From Akkermansiaceae bacterium (GTDB lineage Bacteria > Verrucomicrobiota > Verrucomicrobiia > Verrucomicrobiales > Akkermansiaceae), in assembly GCA_018402445.1 (NCBI GenBank), contig JAGYIT010000017.1, positions 186,001 to 250,000 on the forward strand: a stretch of 64,000 nucleotides of DNA. Reading direction: 5' to 3'. The notes below the pieces were generated by a model. That model was not told the DNA's origin. It made no database searches and was given only the letters and a program-made list of their open reading frames with translations. The position numbers were made by a program, and so were the translations under genes. Position 1 is the first letter of the stretch. Every line of letters starts with the position of its first letter. Shown here piece after piece: positions 44,982 through 55,439 of the stretch.

Positions 44982-46682
44982 ATGATTCCCCGACTCCTAT
45001 CCATCCTATCTCTCGTCATCCTTTCCGGCTGTGCTCCAAAAAAGGAAAGCAAGGCCCCTGAACTCGATGCCGATGTCGTCGTTTACGGAGACGCCGCAGC
45101 TGGAGTTGCCGCCGCAGTTCAGGCGGCCCGGATGGGGAAATCCGTGATTCTGGTTTCCCAATACGGCCATCTTGGCGGGCTGAGCAGCAGCGGGCTGGGC
45201 TATACCGATATCGGAAATTCGAAGATCCTCGGGGGCATTTCCCGTGAGTTCTTTCACCGGGTCTATCTCCATTATCAGAAGGAGGCCGCATGGGTTCAGG
45301 AAAAGAGGGAGGATTTCCCCAAGAACGGACAGAGCGGTCCGGCCTTCGATGGGAAGACCGAACTTGGCTCGGTCTTCGAGCCCAAGGTCGCGGAGATGAT
45401 TTTTGACCAGCTCGTCGAGGAGGCGGGTGTCAAGGTGGTCGAGGGACGCCTGGATCAGGATCAGGAGACATCCATGGAGGGGCGGAGGATCACCGCGATC
45501 CGTCTTGAGGATGGAACGGAGATCCGGGGAAAAATGTTCATCGACGCCTCCTACGAGGGCGATTTGCTGGCGGCGGCGAAGGTCACGTTCACGGTGGGTC
45601 GGGAAGCCAACTCGAAATACGATGAGAAATCCAACGCGATCACCCTGCCCGTGCACAGCAACAACCTGCCGGACGGGATCGATCCTTATTTGGTGAAGGG
45701 CGATCCCGCCAGCGGCCTGCTGCCAGGAGTGAATCCCTACGATGAGGCGGACGTCGGGAAAGGCGACCACCGCCTGCAGGCGTTCTGCTACCGCATGTGC
45801 CTCACGGATGCGCCGGACAACCTTGTGCCGGTCACCAAGCCGAAAGACTATGACGAAGCCGATTACGAGATCCTGTTCCGCGCTCTCGACGCCGGCCACC
45901 GCGGACAGTGGGGCAGCTTCTACAAGTTTTCCAAAATGCCCAACCGCAAGACCGATTCCAACAACAACGGCGGGATTTCGACGGATTTCATCGGCATGAA
46001 CTACAGCCCGCTGCCTCCGGGCGATCCCGGCTACTGGGATTGGACGACGCTCTCGCACAGCGAACGCGAGGAGCTTGCGGCCAAGCACCGCGACTGGCAG
46101 TTGGGTCTCGTCTGGACTCTTCAGAACCACCCGCGCGTGCCTGAGGATGTCCGCCAACAATATTCCGGCTGGGGACTGCCCAAGGATGAATTCACCGACA
46201 ACGGCCACTGGCCCTACAACCTCTACGTCCGCGAGGGTCGCCGCATGGTTTCGGATTTCGTCATGACCGAGCACCAGTGCCGCCAGGATCCCGGTTTTCC
46301 ACAAGTCACCGATTCCGTGGGAATGGGAGCCTACACGATGGATTCACACCATGTGCAGCGCGTGAACTGGAAGGGGAAGCTGAAGAACGAGGGCGACATC
46401 CAGATGAGCCTGGGCGCGAAACCCTATCCCATCTCCTACCGCTCCATCGTGCCCGCAGAGGGCGAGTGCGAAAACCTGCTGGTGCCATGGTGCCTTTCCT
46501 CAAGCCACATCGCCTTCGGCTCGATCCGCATGGAACCCGTCGGCATGGTGTTGGGGCAGAGCGCCGCGACGGCCGCCGTGCAGGCCATCGAGTCAGGCTC
46601 CTCCGTCCAGGAAGTGGATTACAGTAAGTTGGAGGAACAGTTGATCAAGGACGGTCAGGTTCTCAGCAACGACCATAAATAG
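44982..46682 (+). CDS. FAD-dependent oxidoreductase, lipoprotein form
   Basis: The 566-residue product has a lipoprotein signal (RLLSILSLVILSGCAPKKES, lipobox Cys). The Rossmann site DVVVYGDAAAGVAAAVQAAR is followed by GHLGGLSSSGLGYTDIGNSK. The rest follows the FAD_oxidored pattern to MVLGQSAATAAVQAIESGSS. Members are secreted and of unknown substrate, often in polysaccharide utilisation clusters of Planctomycetes and Verrucomicrobia. It is the intact relative of the frameshifted gene at 13.7-15.4 kb and follows a PEP-CTERM gene. Confidence 0.87.
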   Translation: MIPRLLSILSLVILSGCAPKKESKAPELDADVVVYGDAAAGVAAAVQAARMGKSVILVSQYGHLGGLSSSGLGYTDIGNSKILGGISREFFHRVYLHYQKEAAWVQEKREDFPKNGQSGPAFDGKTELGSVFEPKVAEMIFDQLVEEAGVKVVEGRLDQDQETSMEGRRITAIRLEDGTEIRGKMFIDASYEGDLLAAAKVTFTVGREANSKYDEKSNAITLPVHSNNLPDGIDPYLVKGDPASGLLPGVNPYDEADVGKGDHRLQAFCYRMCLTDAPDNLVPVTKPKDYDEADYEILFRALDAGHRGQWGSFYKFSKMPNRKTDSNNNGGISTDFIGMNYSPLPPGDPGYWDWTTLSHSEREELAAKHRDWQLGLVWTLQNHPRVPEDVRQQYSGWGLPKDEFTDNGHWPYNLYVREGRRMVSDFVMTEHQCRQDPGFPQVTDSVGMGAYTMDSHHVQRVNWKGKLKNEGDIQMSLGAKPYPISYRSIVPAEGECENLLVPWCLSSSHIAFGSIRMEPVGMVLGQSAATAAVQAIESGSSVQEVDYSKLEEQLIKDGQVLSNDHK

Positions 46683-46768
46683 AAGCGATCCGAACCCCAA
46701 GGTAGTACCATAAGATGACCCTATAAATGAACAGGCCGGCGCCACATGGGAGTAGACTGCAAACGATC

Positions 46769-49135
46769 ATGAGCAGCACACGGAACACCATTCTCATCCT
46801 GATGAGCACCATCGCCATTTGCCATGGCGAATCGCTGGTCTACGAGCCCTTCGATTACCAAGCCCACAACGAGGAGGTCATGGGTCGCCTGGAGGGGCGC
46901 AACGGCGGGCTGGGTTTCGCGGAAGCCTGGAAGGACACCGCCGGTGCCGCAGGTTTTGCGTTCGTTTACGACCAGCGAGGCAACCAGGAAGACCTCTATG
47001 CCGGGGACTGGGGTGAAGGCGCGCCCGCCTGGGACGGGATTGTCGACAACCTGCCCACGATGGGCGGATATGTCGGCATTTCGGATTGGGACAGGGCCGG
47101 CGCACCCCATTCCACCCGCAAGCTCGCCCGCAGCGCCGGGGAGATGGCGAAGGCCAACGGCGGGGTGCTGTGGATGAGCGCCGTGTGGCACATGCCCAAC
47201 CAATCCTTCTTCGCCCCCGTGGGTCTTGCACTGGCCTCGGATGAGAGCGGTTTCAAGGATCGCGCCATCGCCATGGACGGGAAAGCCGATGCCATCGGCG
47301 CCGGGAACGGCCGCAATTTCCGGGAACGGAAGCGCCTGAATCCGGTCATTTGGAAAAAAGGCGAGGAGGTGGCGGGGGCTCCCGGCAGCAACATCGATGG
47401 AAAGAAGGACAACATCGTCATCCTCAAGTTCGAGTTCGGGGAAACCGACAAGGTGAGCACTTGGTATTTCACCGAGGATCAGGAGATGACCGAGTCCGCG
47501 TTCAACGCGAACGCCGCGTCGTGCAGCTCGGACATCGACGAGAACACGCTCGATGTCCTCACCATCTGCACGATCCTTCCGACCAACGCGATGGATGAGA
47601 TCCGCATCGGGACGGATTTCAAAAGCGTGATCAGCGGCAGCATCCCTGCGCGCCAGGAGGTGAAGATCACCAAGCGGCTATATGACCCCAAGACCGACCG
47701 CTATCATTTGGAGTGGGCCTCCAACCCCGGCGAAACCTACGGCATCTACGCGGCCGAAGATGCGGGTGGCTACAAACCGTGTGTGGCCGCAGCGGTGGAG
47801 GCTGCCAAAGACAAGACGACAACAACCCTCGGCCCTTTCGCCAACCCGATCAAAGGCAACGGCAAACTGGAGTTTGAAATCGGCTTTCCCGATTCGACCC
47901 CGCCGACCATCGGGCGGGTCTGGGGCAGCGGCACCACCATCAGCCTGATCTTCAGCGAGCCGATGATCCCGACCACCTCGCTATCCGCCGGCAACTATGC
48001 GGTCACGCAGGATGGCGGCCAGCAGGTGGCCGTCGAATCCGCGGCCTTTGATCCGAACAACGGATCGGTCACGCTGACCACCAAGGAAGCGCTGAAACCA
48101 GACACGTCTTACACCATTTCCACCCGCAACCTGACCGACCTCGCCAACCATCCTCTTGTGGAGCCGAAGGCATCCTTGCGCACCTGGGACGATGATCCGA
48201 AGGGCATCAAGGTCTTCATCCTTTCCGGGCAATCGAACATGGTCGGCTACGGGCACTCGGAAAAGGGTCACGGCGACGTGGTTGGCGCGCCGGGCAGCCT
48301 GAGATACCTCGCAAACCATGATTCCGAATATCGGGAGTTCGATTACAGCTCGCTGTTGGTCGATCCTAAGCAACCTGCCACCAGCGAGTGGAAAACCCGC
48401 AGCAAGGTGAAACTGTGGTGGCGCAATGGGGCCAATGCCCAATACGGCGGCGCGATCTTCAAGGGCGACCTCGGCCCATTGACCAGCAACGGTCAATGGT
48501 TCGGCCCCGAATTCGGCTTCGGGCAGGTCATCGGCGATCACTTCAAGGACGACGACGTGCTCCTCATCAAGCCCTCATGGGGCGGCCACAATCTGGTCAG
48601 CCAATTCCGCTCGCCGAAAGCCGTGGCGAAACGAGGCGGCGCGATCGGGCCTTCCTACGTCGAAATGTTCAAGAACGTGCGGGAAGTTCTCTTCCATCTC
48701 GGCAAGGAGTTCCCCGAATGGGAGGGGCGCGGCTACCAGATCGTCGGCTTTGCCTGGCACCAAGGCACCAGCGACAAGGCTCCTGACAAGGTCGCGGACG
48801 AATACAAAGTCAACCTGCCCGATTTCATCAGCGCCGTGCGCTCGTAATTCGGAATGCCGGAGCTGCCGTTCGTGATCGCCACCACGGGCATGGGTTACGG
48901 CGGCGACCCGAGTCCCCCACCCAACGACGGTTACCATGCGGTGGAGAAAGCGCAGCTTTGGGTCGCAGGTGTCGAGAAGCCGGAGAACGTGCTCAGCGAT
49001 GACACCCGGAAATATTTCGAGCCACCCGAAACGTCCCCGAGAAACCAGGGCTTTCACTGGAACGGCAGCGCCCGCAGTTATTTCCGCGTCGGCAAGGGAC
49101 TGGGGGACAACATGGTCGAACTCCTCACCAAATGA
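46769..49135 (+). pseudogene. Large secreted sialate O-acetylesterase-type protein, interrupted by one in-frame TAA
   Basis: About 788 residues including the stop. Signal peptide (NTILILMSTIAICHGES), an N-terminal laminin-G/lectin-like beta domain (SLVYEPFDYQAHNEEVMGRL), a Big/Ig-like module (TPPTIGRVWGSGTTISLIFS), then a SASA esterase domain with KVFILSGQSNMVGYGHSEKG and VGFAWHQGTSD. TAA at 48845-48847 occurs where the intact paralog has Glu (paralog ADVRKEFAN, here SAVRS-stop-FGMPE). The same frame continues through ELPFVIATTGMGYGG to a normal end at 49135. A single G-to-T change is enough. The catalytic His region lies after the stop, so the truncated product should be inactive. Confidence 0.87.
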
Positions 49136-49148
49136 TGTATCCAAGCAG

Positions 49149-49853
49149 GTGATCACGCTCCATCCCAAAGCTTTCGCAACGGCGGTCATCGTCCTCTCCG
49201 CCGTGTTCTGCCGCGCCGGGGAACCCTCCGCGCTCGTCACCAACCTTGAAGCGGGCAGGAAACAGGTTGTCGTTGCCTATGGGACGAGCCTGACGGCCGA
49301 TGGCGCATGGGTCGGACAGATGAAAGGCGTTTTGGACGAGCGTTTCCCGGGGCTGGCGACCGTCATCAACAGCGGAGGCTCAGGCCAATGGTCGGAATGG
49401 GGGGTGAGAAACCTCGATCAAAGGGTCATCCAAAACAATCCGGACACCGTGTTCATCGAGTTCTCCATCAACGACAGCGTCGAACGGTTCAAGGGATCCG
49501 TGGAGATCGCCAAGGCGAACCTTGAGACGATGATTGCCAGCATCCTCCAGGGAAACCCCGGATGCGAGATCATCCTCATGACAATGACACCCGGAGACAA
49601 GCATCCGAAGGGCCACAGGTCTTACAGGAAGGACATCGAAGCGCACTACGAAATGTACCGATCCGTCGCCAAACAGAAAGGGCTCCTTCTCATCGATCAC
49701 TATCCCAACTGGAAGGATTTGCAGAAAAAGGACGAGAAGCTGTTTCTTGAATATGTGCCCGATACCATCCACCCCACGGCAAAGGGATGCGCCGAGGTGG
49801 TGACTCCGGTCATCCTGGATGCCTTGGGGATCGAGAAGGCCGTCATCCGATGA
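49149..49853 (+). CDS. Secreted SGNH/GDSL esterase
   Basis: A 234-residue SGNH hydrolase. A signal-like N-terminus (FATAVIVLSAVFCRAGEPS) is followed by block I VVVAYGTSLTADGAWVGQM (nucleophile Ser), block II NSGGSGQWSEWG, block III FIEFSINDSVERF and block V DTIHPTAKGCAE (catalytic His/Asp). It probably removes acyl groups from carbohydrate. GTG 49149 is chosen because it gives the signal peptide and follows AAGCAGG. It is part of a run of secreted esterases. Confidence 0.83.
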   Translation: MITLHPKAFATAVIVLSAVFCRAGEPSALVTNLEAGRKQVVVAYGTSLTADGAWVGQMKGVLDERFPGLATVINSGGSGQWSEWGVRNLDQRVIQNNPDTVFIEFSINDSVERFKGSVEIAKANLETMIASILQGNPGCEIILMTMTPGDKHPKGHRSYRKDIEAHYEMYRSVAKQKGLLLIDHYPNWKDLQKKDEKLFLEYVPDTIHPTAKGCAEVVTPVILDALGIEKAVIR

Positions 49854-49912
49854 TGCGACTGCACCCGGCTCATTTCCCTGACTATCCTGCCCTGATGAAT
49901 CACGATGAATCC

Positions 49913-50710
49913 ATGAAATTCCCGATCATCCGCGTCGCGGCTGTGTTGGCTCTCTTCGCTTGGATGGCACCTGTCGGGGCACAGCCGATGCCATGGGAAG
50001 ACCCCGCCTATGAGACCAACATCCGCGCCACCATGGCGGAGTCCAGGCCCGGGCCGGACGAGGCGCCGAACAGCTGGACCGCATGGCTGAGGCATCACGA
50101 GGATCGCAAGCGCTGGTGCACGGAGAAGGAGGTCGATCTGCTGATGGTCGGCGACTCGATCGTTTTCGAATGGCCGCGCGTCGGGAAAAAGGTGTGGGAG
50201 GAATTCTACGGCAAGCGCAAGGCGGTGAACATCGGCTCGAGCGGCGACCAGACACAGCACATGCTCTGGCATTTCCAGAACGGCGGGCTGGACGGCATGA
50301 AGGGCCGCAACCCGAAGCTTGTGGTGATGATGATCGGCACCAACAACCGCGGGGAACCGGAACAACATGGCAAGGACACCGCCTACGGCATGCTCGCCCT
50401 CCTCAAGGAAATCCACGCCAAGATGCCCGACTCGGAAATCCTCCTCATGCCGATCTTCCCGCGCGGCGACACCCCCGGTGACGCAGGCCGCCGCCGCAAC
50501 GACGAGGTCAACGCGATCATCCGCACCTACGTGGACGACAAGACCGTCCACTGGCTCGATATCGGCCACGTTTTCCTCGACGAAAAGGGCAACTTGAACC
50601 GCGCCCTCATGCCCGACGGATTGCATCCGAACGAAGAGGGCTACCGTGTGTGGGGACGGGAGATGGAGCCGGTGATCCGAAAATTCCTCGGTGAGCAACC
50701 CACCCATTGA
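49913..50710 (+). CDS. Secreted SGNH/GDSL esterase (PAF-acetylhydrolase-like)
   Basis: The 265-residue product has a signal peptide (FPIIRVAAVLALFAWMAPVG). Blocks: LLMVGDSIVFEWPRVGKKVW, NIGSSGDQTQHMLWHFQNG, VVMMIGTNNRGEPEQ and LMPDGLHPNEEGYRVWG. This combination is typical of platelet-activating-factor acetylhydrolase-like GDSL enzymes common in Bacteroidetes and Verrucomicrobia glycan loci. An upstream ATG (49850) is possible; 49913 fits the signal peptide better. Confidence 0.86.
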   Translation: MKFPIIRVAAVLALFAWMAPVGAQPMPWEDPAYETNIRATMAESRPGPDEAPNSWTAWLRHHEDRKRWCTEKEVDLLMVGDSIVFEWPRVGKKVWEEFYGKRKAVNIGSSGDQTQHMLWHFQNGGLDGMKGRNPKLVVMMIGTNNRGEPEQHGKDTAYGMLALLKEIHAKMPDSEILLMPIFPRGDTPGDAGRRRNDEVNAIIRTYVDDKTVHWLDIGHVFLDEKGNLNRALMPDGLHPNEEGYRVWGREMEPVIRKFLGEQPTH

Positions 50711-50789
50711 AAACCCCGTCCGCATCCTGCGCAGGAACATTCCAATGCATGGATGGGATACCCGAACCCCGTATCCGAAACACGAAAGC

Positions 50790-53197
50790 ATGAACATCAG
50801 AATGAAAAGCCTCCGCATCCTCTTGTCAGTTCTTGTCACCGGCGGGATCGCTGGCCGCCGCGCCGAAAGCCGCTGCCCAACCCTGATTTCACCAAGGGCG
50901 AAGCGGTTCCCGAGGGCGCGACGAAGGACTGGAACCTCGGCGCGACCGGCGTGCGCGGCTGGATGCACACCCAAGGGGGCGGAACGTTCGAAGCCCGGCA
51001 GGTGCTGATCACCAAGGTGGCGCAGGGCTCACCGGCCGATGGCATGCTGACGCCGGGCGATGTGATTCTCGGTGTCGCGGGCAAGCGGTTCTCCTACGAT
51101 CCCCGCCGGGAATGGGGCGAGGCGTTGACCGCCGCCGAAGGATCCGATGGCAAATTTTCCCTCACCCGCTGGCGCGCCGGCAAGACCGATGCGGTGACGC
51201 TCAATCTGCCGGTGCTCGGCAGCTACAGCCCCACCGCCCCTTATGAATGCGCGAAATCAAAGCTCATCCTCGCGAAAAGCGGCGAAGCTCTCGCCGAGCG
51301 GATGCAGCGGCCGGATTACAAGGAGAACGCAATTTCCCGCTCCCTCAACGCCCTGGGCCTGCTGGCTGGCGGCGATCCGAAATACCTTCCGCTCATCAAA
51401 AGGGAGGCCGAGTGGGCGGCGGCGTATGCGGAGGGCGGATACCAGGCGTGGTGGTATGGCTATGTCACCGTCTTTCTCGCGGAATACGTCCTGGCGACCG
51501 GTGACGAATCGGTTCTGCCCGGCCTGCGCCGCATTGCGCTAGAGTCCGCGAAAGGCCAGAGCGCGGTCGGTTCCTGGGGGCACCGCTTCGCCATGTCCGA
51601 TGGCCGCCTTTTCGGCTACGGCATGATGAACTCGCCTGGAGTGCCGCTCACCATCGGACTCGTGCTCGCGCGTGAGGCGGGAGTGGACGATCCGGAAGTG
51701 GCCATGGCCATCCGGCGCAGCGGCAACTTGCTCCGCTTTTTCGTCGGCAAGGGTTCCGTCCCCTACGGGGATCACGCCCCGTTCATGCAAAGCCATGAGG
51801 ACAACGGAAAAAACGGAATGGCGGCGGTGTTGTTCGACCAACTCGGGGAAAAGGAAGGGACGGAATTTTTCGCGAAAATGAGCGCCGCCTCACATGGCAA
51901 CGAACGGGACATGGGACATACCGGAAACTTCTTCAACATGACCTGGGCCATGCCCGGGGTGTCGCGCGGCGGCACCCATGCGGCGGGGGCATGGATGGAG
52001 GAATTCGGAGCCTGGTATTTTGATCTCGCCCGCAGCTGGGACGGCGGCTTCCCCCATCAAGGCCCGGCCCAAGCCCGCGAGGACTCCTATGGAAAATGGG
52101 ACGCGACCGGCGCTTATCTCATCGCCTACGCCATGCCCCTGAAGAAGGTGCGGCTCACCGGCAGCAAGCCCTCCGCCTTCCCTCCCCTGGACGCGGAAAC
52201 CGCCCGGCAGTTGGTTCGCGATGGGCGCGGCTTCACGGGCTACGGCACGTTCACCGCCTACGACGGGCTTTCTCCCGACATCCTGATCGATCTGCTGGGA
52301 AGCTGGTCTCCCATTGTCCGCACACGGGCTAGCGCCAGCATCGCGCGCCGGGGCGGCATGGCGGTGGAGCCGCTGATCCAACTTCTCGATTCCGCTTCCG
52401 TCGATGCCCGCCTCGGTGCCTGTGAAGCGCTCGCCGCCTTCGGAGTGCGTGCCGCGCCCGCCATCCCGAAGCTGAGCGAAGCCCTTCGTGCGGAAAATCT
52501 CTGGCTGCGGATCAAGGCGGCGGAAGCGCTGAGCGCGATCGGAAAGCCGGCGATGGTCGCCGCGCCCGAAATCCTGAAAATGGCCACCGCAAAACCCTCG
52601 GCGGCGGATCCCCGCGGAATGGAGCAGCGCTATCTCGTCAAGATCCTGTTCAATACGCGAGGCGGTCTGCTCGGAAAGTCGCTCGATGGGGTGGATCGGG
52701 AACTCCTTTATGAAGTCGTCCGCTCCGGCCTGCAAAACGAGGACGGCCACGCGAGGGGCGCATTTTCCTCGGTCTATGCGAACCTCTCCTTCGAGGAACT
52801 GCAGCCGCTGATGCCGGTCATCCATCAGGCGATCCTGGATCGCTCTCCAAGCGGCGAAATGTTCGATGGCCAGATCCAGATGGCCGGACTCGACCTTTTC
52901 AGTAAGCACCATGTCAGCGAAGGCATCGAGCTACTCGCCGATTATGTGCGCACGCAGAAGCCACATGGAAGCCAGAATACCGTCGTGACAGTGCTTGCCA
53001 TGCTGAAGCGCTACGGCGCCCACGCGCAGCGCGCCATTCCGCGGCTTGAGAAAGCAATCCACTACTTCGAGAACGAAGAGCCGGATTTCCCGAAAGCCTT
53101 GAGCCTCCAGAAGGCGGAGGCCGTCCGCAAAACCATCCGGGAGATCCGCGGGATGACCGAAAAGCCGGAATTGGTGAAATTGACATCCGCCCGTTGA
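50790..53197 (+). pseudogene. Exported PDZ-HEAT repeat protein (DUF6288-like), frame disrupted at the signal peptide
   Basis: The signal peptide (MKSLRILLSVLVTGG, frame of 50790) and the mature protein (PLPNPDFTKGEAVPEGATKD, next frame) are out of register. One or two indels between about 50850 and 50870 would join them. The mature part has a PDZ-like domain (QVLITKVAQGSPADGMLTPG ... DVILGVAGKRF), a large alpha/alpha-toroid region (SAVGSWGHRFAMSDGRLFGY; GNFFNMTWAMPGVSRGGTHA) and C-terminal HEAT repeats (ARLGACEALAAFGVRAAPAI). Without the signal it should not be exported. The only alternative start in the mature frame (50753) has no signal peptide. Confidence 0.7.
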
Positions 53198-53264
53198 ATG
53201 CATCGCCGCCCGCCCGCCCCTAGTTTCCCCCTCCCAACGCAGAACATTCATAAATATCGTCGTC

Positions 53265-53412
53265 GAAGATCGCCTTCCCGCCATCGCCCTGCGCCATCAC
53301 ATGATAGACCGCCCCCGGATACTCGTGTCGCAACGCCCTAGGCACGCCGCTAGAATCCGCGGATTCAAACAGCGATTAAGAAGAATGTTGAAATGCCGCA
53401 TCTGACCCCAAA
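53265..53412 (-). mobile_element. RAYT element fragment (second copy of the 8.6-kb element end)
   Basis: Minus-strand sequence repeats the left end and first ~30 codons of the 8.6-kb element: GGGTCAGATGCGGCATTTCA (the full terminal repeat, better preserved here), the GAATCCGCGGATTC palindrome, and a GTG-started PRALRHEYPGAVYHVMAQGD. It breaks off after GGKAIFD, followed by unrelated sequence. Only the 5' end of the element remains. The 145 bp on to ilvD hold no gene I can identify. Confidence 0.8.
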
Positions 53413-53557
53413 TATGAGAAGCCTCAAATGAATCGCAAGCCTGACGGAGAGCCTTTCATTGCCGGGGGCGACGAGTTTTCCGGGGATGGGAAAGACGGAG
53501 TTTACGGCGGCCTTGGGGTCGCGGCAGAGTTCGTCGAGGTCGACGGCAAGCCATGAT

Positions 53558-55258
53558 TCACAGATTCTTATCCGTCACAGCACCCTCACTGGCGCTGGTG
53601 ACGAGCTTCGCGTATTTCGCGAGGACTCCGAACTTGTAGCGCGGTTCCGGGCGCACCCATTTCGCCTTGCGGGCGGCGATTTCTGCTTCGGGGAGGTTCA
53701 CTGAAATGCGGTTTTCGACGGCGTTGATCTCGATCTCATCGCCGTCCTCGAGGATGCCAATCGTGCCGCCTTCGAAGGCTTCCGGGGTGATGTGGCCGAC
53801 GACAAAGCCGTGGCTTCCGCCGGAGAAACGACCGTCGGTGATGAGGGCTACTTCCTTGCCGAGGCCCATGCCCATGACGGCAGAGGTGGGGCCGAGCATC
53901 TCGCGCATTCCGGGGCCGCCTTTGGGGCCTTCGTAACGGATCACGATCACGTTTCCTTTCTCGATCTTCTTGTCGAGAATGGCGGCCATGGCCTCCGGTT
54001 CGGAGTTGAACACGCGGGCCTTGCCTTTGAATGTTTCGCCTTCCTTGCCGGAAATTTTCGCGACCGAGCCGCCTTCCGCGAGGTTTCCGTAAAGGACGCG
54101 GAGGTGGCTGTCCTTTTTGAGCGGGTTGTCGAGCGGGCGGATGATCTGCTGGTCGGCGGGGTATTTGATCGGGGATTTCTCCAGGTTCTCCCGCATGGTG
54201 CGGCCGGTGACGGTCATGCAATCGCCGTGCAGGAGGCCGGCCTCTAGGAGCATGCGCATCAGCGGGACGGTACCGCCGATACGGACGAGATCCGCCATCG
54301 CGTATTTGCCGGAAGGCTTGAGATCGGCGAGAACCGGCGTGCGTTTGCCGATGCGCTCGAAGTCGTCCAGGGTGATCTCGATCCCGGCGGAGTGCGCCAT
54401 GGCGGGGATGTGGAGGCAGGCGTTGGTGGAGCCGCCGAGGGCGATGAGGACGGTGATCGCGTTCTCGAAGGCCTCTTTCGTCATGATGTCGCGCGGCTTG
54501 ATGCCGAGCTTGATGAGGTTCAGCACCGCCGCGCCGGCGTCGAAGCAATCGCGCATCTTGTCATCGGAAATGGCGGCCTGGGCGGAGCTGTTCGGGAGCG
54601 ACATGCCGAGCGCCTCAATCGCGCTGGCCATGGTGTTCGCGGTGTACATCCCGCCGCAGGAACCCGGGCCGGGGATCGCGCAGGATTCGACATGCTCCAG
54701 CTCCTCGTCGCTGAACTCGCCATTGGCGTGTTTGCCCACCGCCTCGAACACGGAGACGATATCGAGATCCTTTTCCTCGCCCTTGATCTTGCCGCAGCCG
54801 GGCAGGATGGTGCCGCCATAGACGAAGACGGAAGGGCGGTTCATGCGGCCCATCGTCATCACGCAGGCGGGCATGTTCTTGTCGCAGCCGCCGATCGCGA
54901 CGAAGCCGTCCATGCCCTCGCAGCCGACGACCGTTTCAATGGAATCCGCGATCACCTCGCGGGAAACGAGCGAGTATTTCATCCCCTCGGTGCCCATCGA
55001 GATCCCGTCGGAAATGGTGATCGTGTTGAAAATGATGCCCTTACCGCCCGCTGCATCGACGCCCTTCTTGGACTCGATGGCGAGCTTGTCGATGTGGATG
55101 TTGCAGGGAGTGACCTCGCTCCATGTGGATGCGACGCCGATCTGCGGCTTGGCGAAATCATCTTTCTTGAAACCGACCGCATAAAGCATCGCGCGGCTCG
55201 GCGCGCGGTCGGGGCCATCAAGCATCAAACTGGAAAACGGGCGTTCTTGGTCGTTCAT
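53558..55258 (-). CDS. ilvD: Dihydroxy-acid dehydratase
   Basis: IlvD converts 2,3-dihydroxy-isovalerate (and methylvalerate) to the keto acid in valine/isoleucine synthesis; 566 residues. Fe-S/Mg motifs: EGMDGFVAIGGCDKNMPAC, IPGPGSCGGMYTANTMASAI and the C-terminal ITDGRFSGGSHGFVVGHI with PEA. Length is typical. It stands alone; a small lipoprotein gene lies 180 bp upstream on the same strand. Confidence 0.96.
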   Translation of the reverse strand: MNDQERPFSSLMLDGPDRAPSRAMLYAVGFKKDDFAKPQIGVASTWSEVTPCNIHIDKLAIESKKGVDAAGGKGIIFNTITISDGISMGTEGMKYSLVSREVIADSIETVVGCEGMDGFVAIGGCDKNMPACVMTMGRMNRPSVFVYGGTILPGCGKIKGEEKDLDIVSVFEAVGKHANGEFSDEELEHVESCAIPGPGSCGGMYTANTMASAIEALGMSLPNSSAQAAISDDKMRDCFDAGAAVLNLIKLGIKPRDIMTKEAFENAITVLIALGGSTNACLHIPAMAHSAGIEITLDDFERIGKRTPVLADLKPSGKYAMADLVRIGGTVPLMRMLLEAGLLHGDCMTVTGRTMRENLEKSPIKYPADQQIIRPLDNPLKKDSHLRVLYGNLAEGGSVAKISGKEGETFKGKARVFNSEPEAMAAILDKKIEKGNVIVIRYEGPKGGPGMREMLGPTSAVMGMGLGKEVALITDGRFSGGSHGFVVGHITPEAFEGGTIGILEDGDEIEINAVENRISVNLPEAEIAARKAKWVRPEPRYKFGVLAKYAKLVTSASEGAVTDKNL

Positions 55259-55384
55259 CGGGCGGGGATGTTTCCCGAAACCGATGAGATTGGCAACCCG
55301 GTTCCAATGGATGAAAAAATCTGAATCGCTAGGAACGTTAAGTGAGGTGAGGAAGGAAGAGAATTTTCAGGAATAACACTCAAG

Positions 55385-55418
55385 ATTCGCGTCCATTGGC
55401 GTTCATTCGCGGTTAAAT
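55385..55418. repeat. Single arm of the CGCGAATGGACGCGAAT-type repeat
   Basis: The reverse complement reads TTAACCGCGAATGAACGCC then AATGGACGCGAATC, matching the arms of the inverted-repeat element at 62514-62652. Here only one arm, slightly expanded, lies between ilvD and the small lipoprotein gene. Confidence 0.6.
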
Positions 55419-55439
55419 CCCCACAGTAGGGATGCCCGC

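Noticed and set aside
53413..53557. A small minus-strand gene fragment before ilvD (LAVDLDELCRDPKAAVNSVF)
   Set aside because: It is only about 40 codons without start or recognisable family; too little to call.
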